Below, piece by piece: positions 42,561 through 53,310 of a stretch of 64,000 bases of DNA. The notes under the pieces were generated by a model. The model saw only the letters and a list, made by a program, of their open reading frames with translations. It did no database searches and had not been told where the DNA came from. The number at the start of each line of letters is the position of its first letter. Position 1 is the stretch's first letter. This stretch comes from Nematopogon swammerdamellus (taxonomy: Eukaryota > Arthropoda > Insecta > Lepidoptera > Adelidae). The stretch lies in NCBI GenBank assembly GCA_946902875.1, contig OX336341.1:1674001-1738000 (forward strand), given 5' to 3'. A program made the position numbers and the translations under genes.

Positions 42561-44034
42561 ATAAAAATGCACGCTCTAACCATCATTAAAGATTGTTAGG
42601 CAATAAAATTAGCTTTCCCAGCCAGTAAAGTGAGAAGATCATAAAGTGTAAGGAAATACTGTGTCGACAAGCGAATGCTCTCCCGGAGCGACTGTGGGCG
42701 CTGGTTGACTGGGATAGACGTAAGATCAGACAGAAGCTAAAGGATAATTTTATTACATGCGTAAGTGGTTTTTAAATGGGGTTCTAATAAGTAATATAAT
42801 TTTTAATTTAATTCTTCATCAGTATTTTTATTATGTTGCTCGATTCATTATCGTTTCTGACGTTCACTAAACTATTTTGACAAAAATTCTAAATAAGACA
42901 AGTTTAGTCCAAATTTTATGTTGCGCTCCATTTGGAATTTAGAGTTTTCATCCTCTAAGCGCGATCTCAGATTAATTTATTGGTACTTTTATAGCAAATA
43001 CACACATACTCTATTTTAAAATTAATATATTTAAAATTATAGTGAACATACTAAAACAAAAAACAAAATCATCGAACTCTAAAGCTCAGTTGACCTTATA
43101 AGTCTTGTTCCATTACCTTCAACAAACTAAAGCAATCCCCAAAGGAATTCCCCCACAAGTTTCGAACTTTGACCGTTAAATGTCGAAGAAAATGACCCAT
43201 GTAGACCCTAACAGAGGTGGTAGAGGTGTGAGGAAACGACGGGCGGCGCGCTTCTGACCTTCCATCAATTTAAAATAGATCAGAGCAGCAGCGTCATCCT
43301 GCCACCTCATCTCCGTTCTACATCGCGTACGCTTGTGTGTGACACAGAGTTGGTCATACGTTGTCGTAGAATTACTGCATGAATACAGTCATATTTGCCA
43401 CCACAAACCGTGTCAAAATGCTTAAAGGAATGAATAGCTTCGGTAGTTGAAGGGTTTTTAACCTTGATTAAAGGGAAGTTTTTACATCGGCAATACACTG
43501 TACACTGACTGTGACGAGGGAGGCTACTTAGCTACTTATCTGTGAGTCTTTTTTTTGCGTTTTCAAAATAGAAATGTAAATACAACATGTGAAATAAATA
43601 ACGTGCGACAATTTTAATACCTAATGCAAAATCGTACATCTAGAGCTGTAGAAATTGGTGATAGTACCTATTAATGTAATAATGGCGAAGATAGACAAGG
43701 TAAGCCCTACAGATCAGCATGCACTGCACATCTGGTAACACATGACCTATCTACATCTAATGTACCTTTGCTGACCTCTAAAAGGGTCAGTGTCGTGAAG
43801 GGCGTCTGTGAATTTATGTACGTGATCCATAATAAATCACAATACTCGTTTGCCCTACCTGGAATGGGAGCATGCCGTTGCATAACATTAGCGACTCATT
43901 CCTCCTCTGAAGTAGCAACATGTATTTACATATCTTTTACTTTACTGGTAGTAGTAAAGTCGTACTTAGCCTTGGCATCCTCTTCTTTTGAAGTTTTAGA
44001 GGAAATTTTATATTATTTTAACAGCTAGTCCCAA
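42561..44034. other. Unassigned
   Basis: No gene recognised in this 1.5-kb AT-rich stretch. Confidence 0.4.
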
Positions 44035-44172
44035 CGCGTATTGTAGATGTTTATCTTGTCTGTTTTTAAATTTATTCACTGAGTTTGCACTAATAACATC
44101 GTCCGGTAACTTTTTCCAAGAGTCCACAAGTCTCTTAGCGATAAAGTGTCTGTATACGTTTAAATTGACATA
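44035..44172 (-). pseudogene. LINE C-terminal tail, VDSWKKLPDDV type
   Basis: The minus frame reads NVYRHFIAKRLVDSWKKLPD, DVISANSVNKFKNRQDKHL. This is the RVVDxWNxLPxxVVxAxSVNxFKxRLDKH tail of CR1/L2-like polyproteins, a third LINE tail type in the window. Confidence 0.75.
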
Positions 44173-44993
44173 TTATTGCGTAGCCAAGGAAATTACTGCT
44201 TTAATTTATCAAGTGCGTACTATTTCTAGGATTGTTGAACACTATAGGAAGCATGGCCATATATTTTACTACAAAAATACTAGTTATGATCTTACGTTTT
44301 CTAATGCAGTTTTCTTATTTCTATCCAGATTTTAAACTTCAAATGACCTGGGTATTCGCCCTCGGGAAGGATCTAAAGTACGTCTTTATGTATAAATCCT
44401 GTATATCTCCTCTAACTAGCAGCTAATGCAACTAGATCACAATCTACACGTGGCTAATCTTCATTGTCAAGAAGACAAATCGACATCGTTTCCCTCGTAA
44501 GAGAACTATAAAACCGTGACGGAACCAGAGCAATTTGAACCAGCTGGGACGGAGTAGGTAAGTAAGATGCCTGGTGCGTTGTTTAGACAATCCTCGAGGA
44601 AACAACACGTCGATCGTCAAGGAAACAGACCACATGTTCGACGGAGTAGCTGCGCTTGCGCATGAACGATGTTGTGGGCGAAATGCGTCATCCAGTCGTC
44701 CTTACTTACGCGATTAGTACTACCATTACCATAAACACTAAGGAAGTGATAGTGCTTGAAGTAAATGAATGAATACGTTTGATAACTAAGTAACTAAGTT
44801 AAAACTACTACGTTGAACTACTACTACTTGGTCGAACTAAAAACTGCGTACTAAAAAAGACTAATGTGAATAGTGGACAAAAGTTCGTGTAATACCTTTC
44901 ATTCGGTTAATGCAAAAATCGGTACCTATCTTCTTTATGAGTATTACACACGCCTTTTTAGTTCATGTAGTACACTTTTTTGGAGTAATATAG
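44173..44993. other. Unassigned
   Basis: Nothing recognised. Confidence 0.4.
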
Positions 44994-45299
44994 ATGTTGA
45001 AAGAGCGGTGTTTATTGAGTTTCATAAAGTACCTAGCTGAAAATTTTAACAATACAGACATGAAAAGCATGGTAAGCCAATTAGAGTTGGAAAGTCAGCT
45101 TGAACAAGCTATTATGAGATCAAACCAAAGCATTAAGGTGAACGCACCCGTTCACGTTGCGGTTGACATCCAACCGGCAATCTTGATCGAGACTATAGTT
45201 GATTACAGGCAACGTGCACTCAAAATTAGACCATATCCCATTGACATAGAAACCATTAATGAAGAGATACAAAGGCATTCCAGCGTAGTTAAAAGCTAA
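44994..45299 (+). CDS. Hypothetical 101-residue ORF of unknown origin
   Basis: ATG-initiated frame of 101 codons ending TAA. Composition is protein-like rather than low-complexity: an acidic/glutamine-rich helix (LELESQLEQAIMRSN) and a second half VNAPVHVAVDIQPAILIE followed by YPIDIETINEEIQ. No domain recognised, no neighbouring exon identified and no Kozak support beyond an A-rich context. It could be a fragment of an unrecognised mobile-element protein or a chance frame. Confidence 0.25.
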   Translation: MLKERCLLSFIKYLAENFNNTDMKSMVSQLELESQLEQAIMRSNQSIKVNAPVHVAVDIQPAILIETIVDYRQRALKIRPYPIDIETINEEIQRHSSVVKS

Positions 45300-47103
45300 A
45301 TTAGAGACAGAGAATTACAGTGACATGTTGCGAATATATTTATATCAATTCCACAATAAGAGTATTCAGTTAAAACGATGTATGATGAGAAATTAGAAGT
45401 TGAAACAAAGAGATACCATGGTGGAAAATAATTAAAGAGAAAAAGCTAGTGAAAATTAATTAAATTTAAAGAAATATCAGTAAGAAAATCTAAACGGAGG
45501 TAAGCGCGTAAATATTTCCCACAATAGATGAGAAGAAAGCAAAAGATATGAACTAACGTCCAAAGGTTTCAAACAAAACTAGAGATTGTGATCGCGTGTG
45601 TACCGATTACACAAGCACCGCCTTGTTTAACGCCAACAAACAATTAAAACAAAAAAGTCACAAAGCAGAAAAGTATCACTCAATTAGAAACAGTTTATTG
45701 TCATTGAACAACAGGTGAGCTGACTGCTTCATTATTCAAATATACTGTGAATGGTACAGAGGGAACGAATAATGCTCGGTATAATGATACCATTAGAGTG
45801 GACGAAACGGAGCGTATAATTTTGTATTCGAGCCACGCCTACATGCAGCCTCTTCGGTTTATGATAATTTGATATGTTTGTCGAGGAAATTAGAAACATT
45901 ATCGGTAAGATTGACATAAAATCAGCATTAATTGTCTAAAATGTAATATTTGCAGGATTTCAGCTAATGACAATCCCGTGGCGTTTTGCATTGGAGGACA
46001 CCGACGTCTTTTAACGTATTGATCCTCTGAAAGGGGGGTTCCTACTGAATCCACATAATAGAGACTTATCAATATGACACCCACACTAATAATATCTACT
46101 AAAATAGTGTCGTCGTTTCTTTCTTCATATGTTTTATTATTATAATCTCGAGTTAACATATCTAACCAGGTACATACAAATCTTCCCAAAAAAGAAAGTA
46201 ATTGCCTCACTTTATTATCCGGCGGGATGGGCGTGTTCGTGCGTAGCTGATGTCACCATGCCATATTCGCTCGCTCGCATAGCTCGAAATGTATTTGTCA
46301 CCATGTTAACGAGAATGTCCCCCCCAGTAAAGGAAATTGGGTCATCGCCATGGTGGGAATCTGAAACTTATTCGTATTTTACGACGTCGTTGCGATGCTG
46401 TACTGTTTGCATTGCTCAGACAATTAAATTAATCAACTTTCCAGCTGATTTTCCAATCTATTGGGTAGATAAGTACGAGTGGTTTAACGACATCATTTAT
46501 AACGCCATTATTGTCCTTTCGGTCTTTTTCGTAAATGGGTTCTTGAAAGCCAGCATGTATAGTATGCATTGTAGTATTCTTATTTTATTTTGTATTTAGA
46601 ATTCTTCTTTTCATTTTCCATTACGAAAAATTTTTTGTCACATTATTACAATTGTATGTACATACATACATGCACACACGTTATGATCCAAATCCACGAC
46701 AGCAAACGTTGAATGTAGAAGACACGAAGACGATACGGCTGAAGTATTCGAGCGAAATTATTTGCAATTTGACATCTTTGTGGCGACTTCAATCCAGACT
46801 ACCAGACGAACAAGAGAATAAATTATGTAGGTAGACATGTTATTTATTTAGGCTTGGCCGTCTTTCAAAAACAACAATCTGCGGGTAGGCACAATTTATA
46901 GCTCGGATAATTTACGCCCGTTACTCCGCTGCCCGAAAGAGCCTCGTCCAATTTCGCACAACAATGTAGCGATTATGGTTGTCGAGAAAAAGCGTCGTGC
47001 GAATGGGTCCGTTCACCTTCTTGCGTGGGCTTACATGCGCTGAGCATGACGCCGACGCTTGCAGACACTCTTCTGTGTAGGAAGGAATCCTCCATCTACA
47101 AAG
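45300..47103. other. Unassigned
   Basis: A plus frame at 46129-46599 (156 codons) is tyrosine/isoleucine-rich with no recognised motif; judged chance. No repeats recognised. Confidence 0.4.
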
Positions 47104-47136
47104 AAATCCTCCAAGGATTAGGTCCTTGGAGGATTT
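47104..47136. repeat. Perfect 14-bp hairpin
   Basis: AAATCCTCCAAGGA / TCCTTGGAGGATTT with a 5-base loop; GAATCCTCC occurs once more 20 bp upstream. Confidence 0.85.
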
Positions 47137-47589
47137 ACCATACATTACTTTTAGAAGTTATTTTCTTCTGCCTGTTCTGCAAAGGATTCAGTCTGTGTTT
47201 CTCATGGGATTTATTTCGGAAAACTGTACAGCTATGAGGCCTTGATATGGCATACATGATCACTGTACTCGCAAGAGTGCAGGGATAGACGTCTGGATTT
47301 TGTAGCCGCAAGTCTGGTATTTCTTGACGACTATAAACAAAACGTAAGAGAGATTATCTGATAGTATATCCCTGCCTGTTCTGCAGACAATTAGAAAGAT
47401 GTCTTATTGATTACATATCTCTACCTCTATCTCTACTTTTGTGATGGAATCACACAAGGTAAAAAAGATAAATATATAGCCAATAGTAATTCAAAGCTAA
47501 ATTATAGAACATTAAAACGTTTCATTAACAAAATAATTTATATTACAATTTAACTAATCACCTAATAAATTCAATCGTGACTGCACACT
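47137..47589. other. Unassigned AT-rich DNA
   Basis: Leads into the repeat block that begins near 47590; nothing else recognised. Confidence 0.4.
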
Positions 47590-49379
47590 CCACTAAGAAA
47601 TAAAATGGCGCGAACGGCCATTACAATACGACGCGCAATTAGACAAACAAGAAATATAATAACATCAGTTGGTTCGCATATAAAACACTATAGAGCGCCG
47701 AGGCGGGGAAGGTAGCATGAGGTAATCCTGACACGCGGTGAGAGGGGAACAAGACATGGGCGCGTACGAAACGGCGGAGAGGTGAGGTAAGAAGGCGCGC
47801 GTCTTGCGGGCGCGGGATCAGAGATCGCGGTATCATCACGCCGTTTGAGCGCGGCTTGAGGTAGCGAGTCAAGGAGCGCGAGTAGTGATTATTTCGCTGC
47901 GAGTTGTTAGTATGAAAGAATGAATTATTGTCAAGACACGATCGTGACACGCTCATACTGCGGGGCCACCGTACGTTTTGTTCCTATGTGTCAGAAACGT
48001 GACAAGCTCATACTAATAATTTATTTTATTTCCATACTAAATTTGTGTCAGGACACGAATGTGACACGGCCATACTACGAGGCCGCCGTTCGATTTGTTC
48101 CTGCATGACACAACCGTGTCCAGCACATACTAATTAATCTAATTTTATCTCCATACTAAAATAGTATCAGGACACGAATGTGACACGGCCATACTACGAG
48201 GCCACCGTTCGATTTGTTCGAGCGTGTCACAACCGTGTCCAGCCCATACTAAAAATTAAATTCTATCTCCATACGAAATTTCGCTCTGTGACACGAACGT
48301 GTCACGGCCATACTACGAGGCAACCGAGCGTTTTGTTCCTGCGTGTCAAGAACGTGTCACGGCCATACTAAGAGGGCGCCGTTCGATTTGTTCCTGCGTG
48401 TCCGATTCGTGTCGAGTCCATACTAATGATTCAATTTAATCTCCATACTAAATTCGTGTCAGGACACGAATGTGACACGGCCATACTATGAGGTCGCTGG
48501 TCTATTTGTTCCTGCGTGTCTGGAATCTGGACATGACGGAGTTTATGGGAATTTGAAGTTTCGTGATCTCTGTGAAGATATCGCACAGGGTCTAAAATTA
48601 TTTTAATAATTATGTATTAATGATTCAAACTAATACACTAAACATTTTATAAAGGGAAGAGTATATAAACAAAGTACCAGTTATTAAACAAAAACATAAA
48701 ATAAAACAAAACAACGTTTCATTGAGTATGACGCCAACATTCAAATAAATATCCGTTGGAGCGTGCGCGCGGGGCGGAGAGAGGTATGAGGTAAACAAGA
48801 CAAGGGGTGAGGTATTACCGAGCTGCGGGCGCGCGTGGGCCGCGGGGCGAGGCGGAGCGACCTGAGGTAATTTGTCAAGCGGTGCGGGAGGGGTTTTCGT
48901 TAAGCGGTGTTAGTATGAAGGAATGGTTTCGTGTCCTGACATGAATAAAACACGACGATGGTAAGGAGATTTCGATTGGTTTCTGCGTGTCCAGGTTCCG
49001 TACATGAATAGTATTATCAAACACGGAAGATGGTATCACGCATGTACAGGAATTAATATATAGACAATAAGAAAACTAACAACTTGGAACGTTAGCATTT
49101 TAAATGAAAATACTCGAAGAATATAGACGATATTAAACAAAAATATATAAATAAAACACTCCGTTATGGCGCTAAAAGTCGATTTATTAATAGAGCACAT
49201 GTAATAACATCAATTAATTTATATAACAAAAGCAACAGTTCTCTGCATGCGGAGATGCACAATGGGTGCGGGGAAGTGGTGTTAAAACCCCCGAAGTAGA
49301 GGTAAATCGCATCGCTGACGAGCGAAACAGCTTTAGGTACCATGTGGAAGGTACGAAGAGGGTTTGTTTTCCCTCCAAA
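47590..49379 (+). repeat. Modular upstream block of the 49.7-kb promoter
   Basis: Similar modules recur: AT-rich leader (AATAACATCAGTTGG at 47657; AATAACATCAATTAA at 49201), a GC-rich GAGG-box segment (47690-47880; 48760-48890) and TTAGTATGAAAGAATG / TTAGTATGAAGGAATG (47908; 48909) leading to GTGTC/GACAC words. The GC-rich part has a further relative at 54440-54600 (CATCACGCCGTT and TGCGGGCGCGG in both). No coding potential recognised. Confidence 0.6.
47944..48545 (+). repeat. 118-120-bp repeat array, distal block
   Basis: The word GGCCATACTA occurs at 48068, 48187, 48306, 48361 and 48479 (a degenerate first copy at 47950), giving spacings of 119, 119, 55 and 118 bp. Each unit has GACACGAATGTGACACGG, GTTCGATTTGTTCCTGCGTG, then two further CCATACTA words. 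GTGTC-AG-GACAC and GTGACACG-AA-CGTGTCAC are near-perfect palindromes. Confidence 0.85.
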
Positions 49380-49661
49380 ATCGAATTTATATCGTGTCAC
49401 AAACGTGTCCAGTTCATACTAAAAACATAAAATTATCCTCCATACAAAATTACGAGTCCGGACAGAAACGTGACACGGCCATACTACGAGGCAGCCGATC
49501 GATTTGTTCCTGCGTGACACAAACGTGTCCAGCCCATACTAAAAATCGAAATTCAATCTCCATACAAAATCGCGCTCCGTGACACGAACGTGTCATGGCC
49601 ATACTAGGAGGCCACCGTTCGATTTGTTCCTGCGTGTCAGGATTGTGACACGAGGAAAGAT
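49380..49661 (+). promoter_or_regulatory. 118-120-bp repeat array, promoter-proximal block
   Basis: Two full units (GGCCATACTA at 49477 and 49597, 120 bp apart) and a partial one end at CAGGATTGTGACACGAGG, 10 bp before the TATA box. Repeated palindromic sites directly upstream of a core promoter suggest enhancer or insulator function; that is inference. Confidence 0.65.
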
Positions 49662-49728
49662 TATAAAAGGAGAGGGAGGGGAGCGTGGGGAGTTCAGTCT
49701 GTTTTGGGAGTCGAAGGAGACGGTCGTG
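49662..49728 (+). promoter_or_regulatory. RNA polymerase II core promoter: TATA, initiator, DPE-like
   Basis: TATAAAA at 49662-49668, arthropod initiator TTCAGTCT with the presumed +1 A at 49696 (34 bp after the TATA start), and GGTCGTG at 49722-49728, which matches the downstream promoter element consensus RGWCGTG one base closer than the usual +28 start. All three are on the plus strand and in order. No experiment supports the start site here. Confidence 0.65.
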
Positions 49729-49764
49729 CGTATTTAGCGAGAGCCCAGGTACGAAAGTTAGTAC

Positions 49765-49896
49765 GGCTTCGCTCGCGTGAGTTTTCGAATAAGTTCGGGA
49801 AAGAAGTATCGCTCGGCTTCGCTCGCGTGTATTTTCGATTGGGTTTTCCTAGTGAATAATTTCACTCGGCTTCGCTCGCGTGTATTTTTGATTGGG
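49765..49896 (+). repeat. Three ~50-bp repeats (GGCTTCGCTCGCGTG)
   Basis: GGCTTCGCTCGCGTG starts at 49765, 49815 and 49868, each followed by a TTTTCGA/TTTTTGA-type word. It lies 70-190 bp downstream of the presumed start site. Confidence 0.9.
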
Positions 49897-50897
49897 TTTT
49901 CTTAGTAAATGAATTTGGTAAAAAACCCCGGTGATTGAAATTAGTTTAATTTCGTGAATATTAGTGTGGGAATTTCTGTAAAGCTTTCGGAGTTGCAAAT
50001 GAAGGTTGAGCTGGATTTTGTAATTTTGGGGGTGATATAGGGGTTTTCAACTAGTTTTACGGAAAATATTTTGGATGTTCTTTTTGAGCCTTTTGAGTTC
50101 TGGATGAAGGTCGAGCTGGATTCTGGAATCTTGACTGGTGATGGAAGGACTTCCAAAGAACTTTTACAATGACACTATGTCCGAACTGGCCTACCATGAG
50201 GACTGGTACATTGGGAAGGTTTTCTTAGTTCATAAATGATTTTGTAAAAACCGGTGAATAAAGTTTGTTTGTTTCGTAAATTTTAGTGTGGGAATTTCTG
50301 TAAAGCTTTCGGAGTTGCAAATGAAGGTTGAGCTGGATTTTGTAATTTTGGGGGTGATATAGGGGTTTTCAACTAGTTTTACGGAAAATATTTTGGATGT
50401 TCTTTTTGAGCCTTTTGAGTTCTGGATGAAGGTCGAGCTGGATTCTGGAATCTTGACTGGTGATGGAAGGACTTCCAAAGAACTTTTACAATGACACTAT
50501 GTCCGAACTGGCCTACCATGAGGACAGGTACATTGGGAAGGTTTTATTTTATATTAAAATATAATGGACTGTGACCTGATCATAAATTTCACGTACATAA
50601 AGGAAGTCAGTGAATAGAGTTTGTTTGATTCGTGAATTTTAGTGTGGGAATTTCTGTAAAGCTTTCGGAGTTGCAAATGAAGGTTGAGCTGGATTTTGTA
50701 ATTTTGGGGGTGATATAGGAATTTTCAACTAGGTTGCGAATTATATTTTGGATGTTCTTTTTGAGCCTTTTGAGTTCTGGATGAAGGTTGAGCTGGATTC
50801 TGGAATCTTGACTGGTGATGGAAGGATTTCCAAAGAACTTTTACAATGACACTATGTCCGAACTGGCCTGCCATGAGGACTAGTACATTGGGAAGGT
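49897..50897 (+). repeat. Three direct repeats of 320-356 bp
   Basis: Units at 49897-50219, 50220-50541 and 50542-50897. The core of about 260 bp from TTAGTGTGGGAATTTCTG to CATTGGGAAGG is almost identical in units 1 and 2 and slightly diverged in unit 3; the AT-rich spacers differ. Within each core a 40-bp subrepeat occurs twice (ATGAAGGTTGAGCTGGATTT and ATGAAGGTCGAGCTGGATTC). No long frame on either strand. Confidence 0.95.
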
Positions 50898-51631
50898 ATT
50901 TTAAAATATAGAGAAGATTAAAAGAAACAAAACCCGATCTTTAAATTCGTAAATCATACGTATATAAGAGTGTTTGAACCACGCGTAATTATTAAAAAAT
51001 ATGTCGAATTTAAATATGTAAAATCAGTGGTTTTACCGTATTTTGATATAAAAGTATATTTTTATTAAGTGTTAACTTCGCGATTAGATTCAGTGGCGGG
51101 TGTTGTGGTTTCGTTTGAATTTATTGTTTTACGCTATTCTATTTGTAATGGTGTTTTATTTAAGGTGATTTTAGTGAATCGTGTCAGACCGGTTAGGATA
51201 GTGGAATTCAAAGGTAAATTTTGTAATATATATGCATATGCAACATACTGGCTAGTTACGTTTTAGGACGTAGGGAGATTGCGTAAATCAGGTTTAAATA
51301 TACCTGTATAGGTTATGTAGATTATGACCAGCACACCATTTTAATAAACCCTTAAGAAAATATTCCTAATTGATTTCGGTGAAAGGTGGACCCCTGACCG
51401 CATCATTTGGAATAAAACAATTTCTGTAGGTATATCAATAGATAGCCACAGAAATATAAACCATAACATATACACTATACACTCACAATTAAAAGCATAC
51501 ACTTATGCCTTTAGGGAGGACAAAGAATATCTTTTGAACTCCAACATAACACTACGAGATTAAATTGGTAAATCTGTCTGAAGATGTATATTTTGTACAG
51601 ATCAGAAAACGGGGACTCCTAGGGACAAATA
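50898..51631. other. Unassigned part of the 49.7-51.8-kb unit
   Basis: AT-rich, no ORF or repeat recognised; lies between the tandem repeats and the hairpin cluster. Confidence 0.4.
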
Positions 51632-51763
51632 ATAAATTTGTAGCTTAAGTACAAATTTATCTGCGTTGGGAGTCACGGGGACTGGCGATGGATAAATATC
51701 GTATGGACCGAGGGTCCATACGAATTTAGTGGGGCCAGTTCCACAAACCCCTTCAAAAGGGGT
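51632..51763 (+). ncRNA. Cluster of hairpins before a poly(A) signal
   Basis: Hairpin 1: ATAAATTTGTA / TACAAATTTAT (51632-51660), 11-bp stem. Hairpin 2: CGTATGGACC / GGTCCATACG (51700-51722), loop GAG, enclosed by a 9-bp outer stem GGGACTGGC / GCCAGTTCC (51678-51686 with 51734-51742, one G-U pair). Hairpin 3: ACCCCTT / AAGGGGT (51747-51763). Together they look like a folded RNA 3' end; that it is transcribed is inference. Confidence 0.6.
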
Positions 51764-51790
51764 CAATAAAAGTTTGTATTGTTGAAGTTC
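51764..51790 (+). terminator. Polyadenylation signal
   Basis: AATAAA at 51765-51770, two bases after hairpin 3, followed by the GT-rich AGTTTGTATTGTTG as downstream element. It would end a transcript of about 2.1 kb started at 49696. Confidence 0.5.
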
Positions 51791-52619
51791 TAAAATTTAG
51801 AAGAAAATATAAAATAATAGATTTCATCTATTGAACAGCACAACAAAATTAAGCTATCAAGTAATACATTGATCATAATTTAATAATAACAATAACACAA
51901 ACATCAGAACACTTTCATTTTGAATTTTGGCGGGTCTCACAAGCTCGCAAGCGAGGTACGTGAGCGCGCTGTCGAAGCGTGCACATAGAACACAGAGGGA
52001 AACCAGAAGGGTTTAAATGACTATAGATGAATGAGCAATTAGTTTGGTAAGTGCTTTAATGTTGATATTAGAATTTACTAGAATAGATTTAGGAAATGAG
52101 AGTTAGTACTCTGAGTTATTACGGTACACAACGGCTTCCTGAAAAGGAAGTAATAATTGGGTCCATTTTACAGGAATTATGTGTACGAATTAGCGACACT
52201 GTTTCTGACAAACCTAGAGATCACTTGAAAGTTATACGCTGGCCATATTTCGATTCTTTATATTCTAGTTGTTCTAGAGCTAAAGAGTTGATTTTTGATA
52301 ATTCTGCCTTTAATATCTAAGGAAAAACAATAGGTATAGGGGTGAGGTTATTACAGTAGTGCGCGTGACCAGCATATAAAAAAAATTATGTAAAAATAAG
52401 TTCTTTTTTTAGTTATAGTAGTGTTATCATAAATCCATGGAATTCAAAGGTCCAGGTACGAAAGTTATCGCGGGTGTGCCCGTGACCATGGTTTAGGAAA
52501 GTTTAAAATGTGTAGATATATATATATAAACGTTTTGTAATGGTCTGACACGAGAAATCTTATTATTTTGTGCCAAAACGTAATTTGCGAGCGAATTGTA
52601 TGGTTACGATTCGTAATGT

Positions 52620-52650
52620 AAGTCTAGGCGTGCCCAGTCTACTGCCAGTA
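52620..52650 (-). repeat. RTE tail scrap
   Basis: GCGTGCCCAGTCTACTGCCA compares with GTGCCCAGCCCACTGCCAC at 5855; differences are mostly C to T. Confidence 0.4.
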
Positions 52651-53229
52651 AACATCGGAGCAGTTTCCAGCAGATGACATCTAACTATGGTTTGGTCCAT
52701 AGCAACAATGTGAGTTATTCCATTATCCGGCGAGATACAAAATAAGTGTTTCTTTTCAGAGGGAAAATGTTGTACGTAATTGTGAAATGAATTACATGAC
52801 CTACGCAATTACATCGTCATAAGTATGTTATTAGCCTTTTATTATAAAAAGAAATTTTAATGTCACTTGCATAATGATTATTTGTTCTATGGAAAAGTGG
52901 AACTGGAGAATTATTGATTGATGAGCGCTTGGCCAAGGCCACAGAATACTTGCGGGCGCAGGGCTACCAAATTTTTGAAAGACTAGTGTGGACTGGTTTT
53001 AAAGATGAAGCATGTTTGGGTGCATTGTGTGTTTAGAGAAATTCGTGCTAAAGGGTTTGGGAAGTTTAATCTGACTTATTTAATTATATTGTTCAAAAAA
53101 AAAAAAAAAAAGGGGAAATAGGAAATAATAATAATATGTGGTGCACGGAGTCGTATTATACAGATGTTGTTTATGTATGTGTCACATTATGCATTGAATT
53201 GTTTTGGAATAAAACAAACAGATACCAAA

Positions 53230-53310
53230 GTCCCTGTAGAGCAGCGCCGGTTGCTCTATTTGCCTGGTTTGTCGGAGGGGGAAGCGTGTGTTGTGTGTAT
53301 GTATGTATGA
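53230..53310 (+). repeat. Altered element X fragment
   Basis: CGGTTGCTCTATTTGCCTGG, TTTGTCGGAGG, AAGCGTGTG and a TATG run match the 3' part of element X (CGATTACTCTGCTTATCC, TTGTCAGGATACAGCGTGTG) with A-to-G and C-to-T changes. Confidence 0.5.

Noticed and set aside
46129..46599. 156-codon plus-strand ORF
   Set aside because: AT-rich composition, no motif, no homologous repeat in the window and no splice or promoter context; probably chance.
47639..47956. Minus-strand peptide SNGVM..R.L.PRPQDAR shared with 54438-54659
   Set aside because: The likeness follows from DNA similarity of the GC-rich module, the frames differ in length and end, and third positions are not favoured among the changes I can see.
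49941..50478. Minus-strand repeat protein with SSSTFI motifs in the 320-bp repeats
   Set aside because: The frame is repeated only because the DNA is duplicated; it is short, is interrupted between units and shows no protein-level conservation beyond the DNA.
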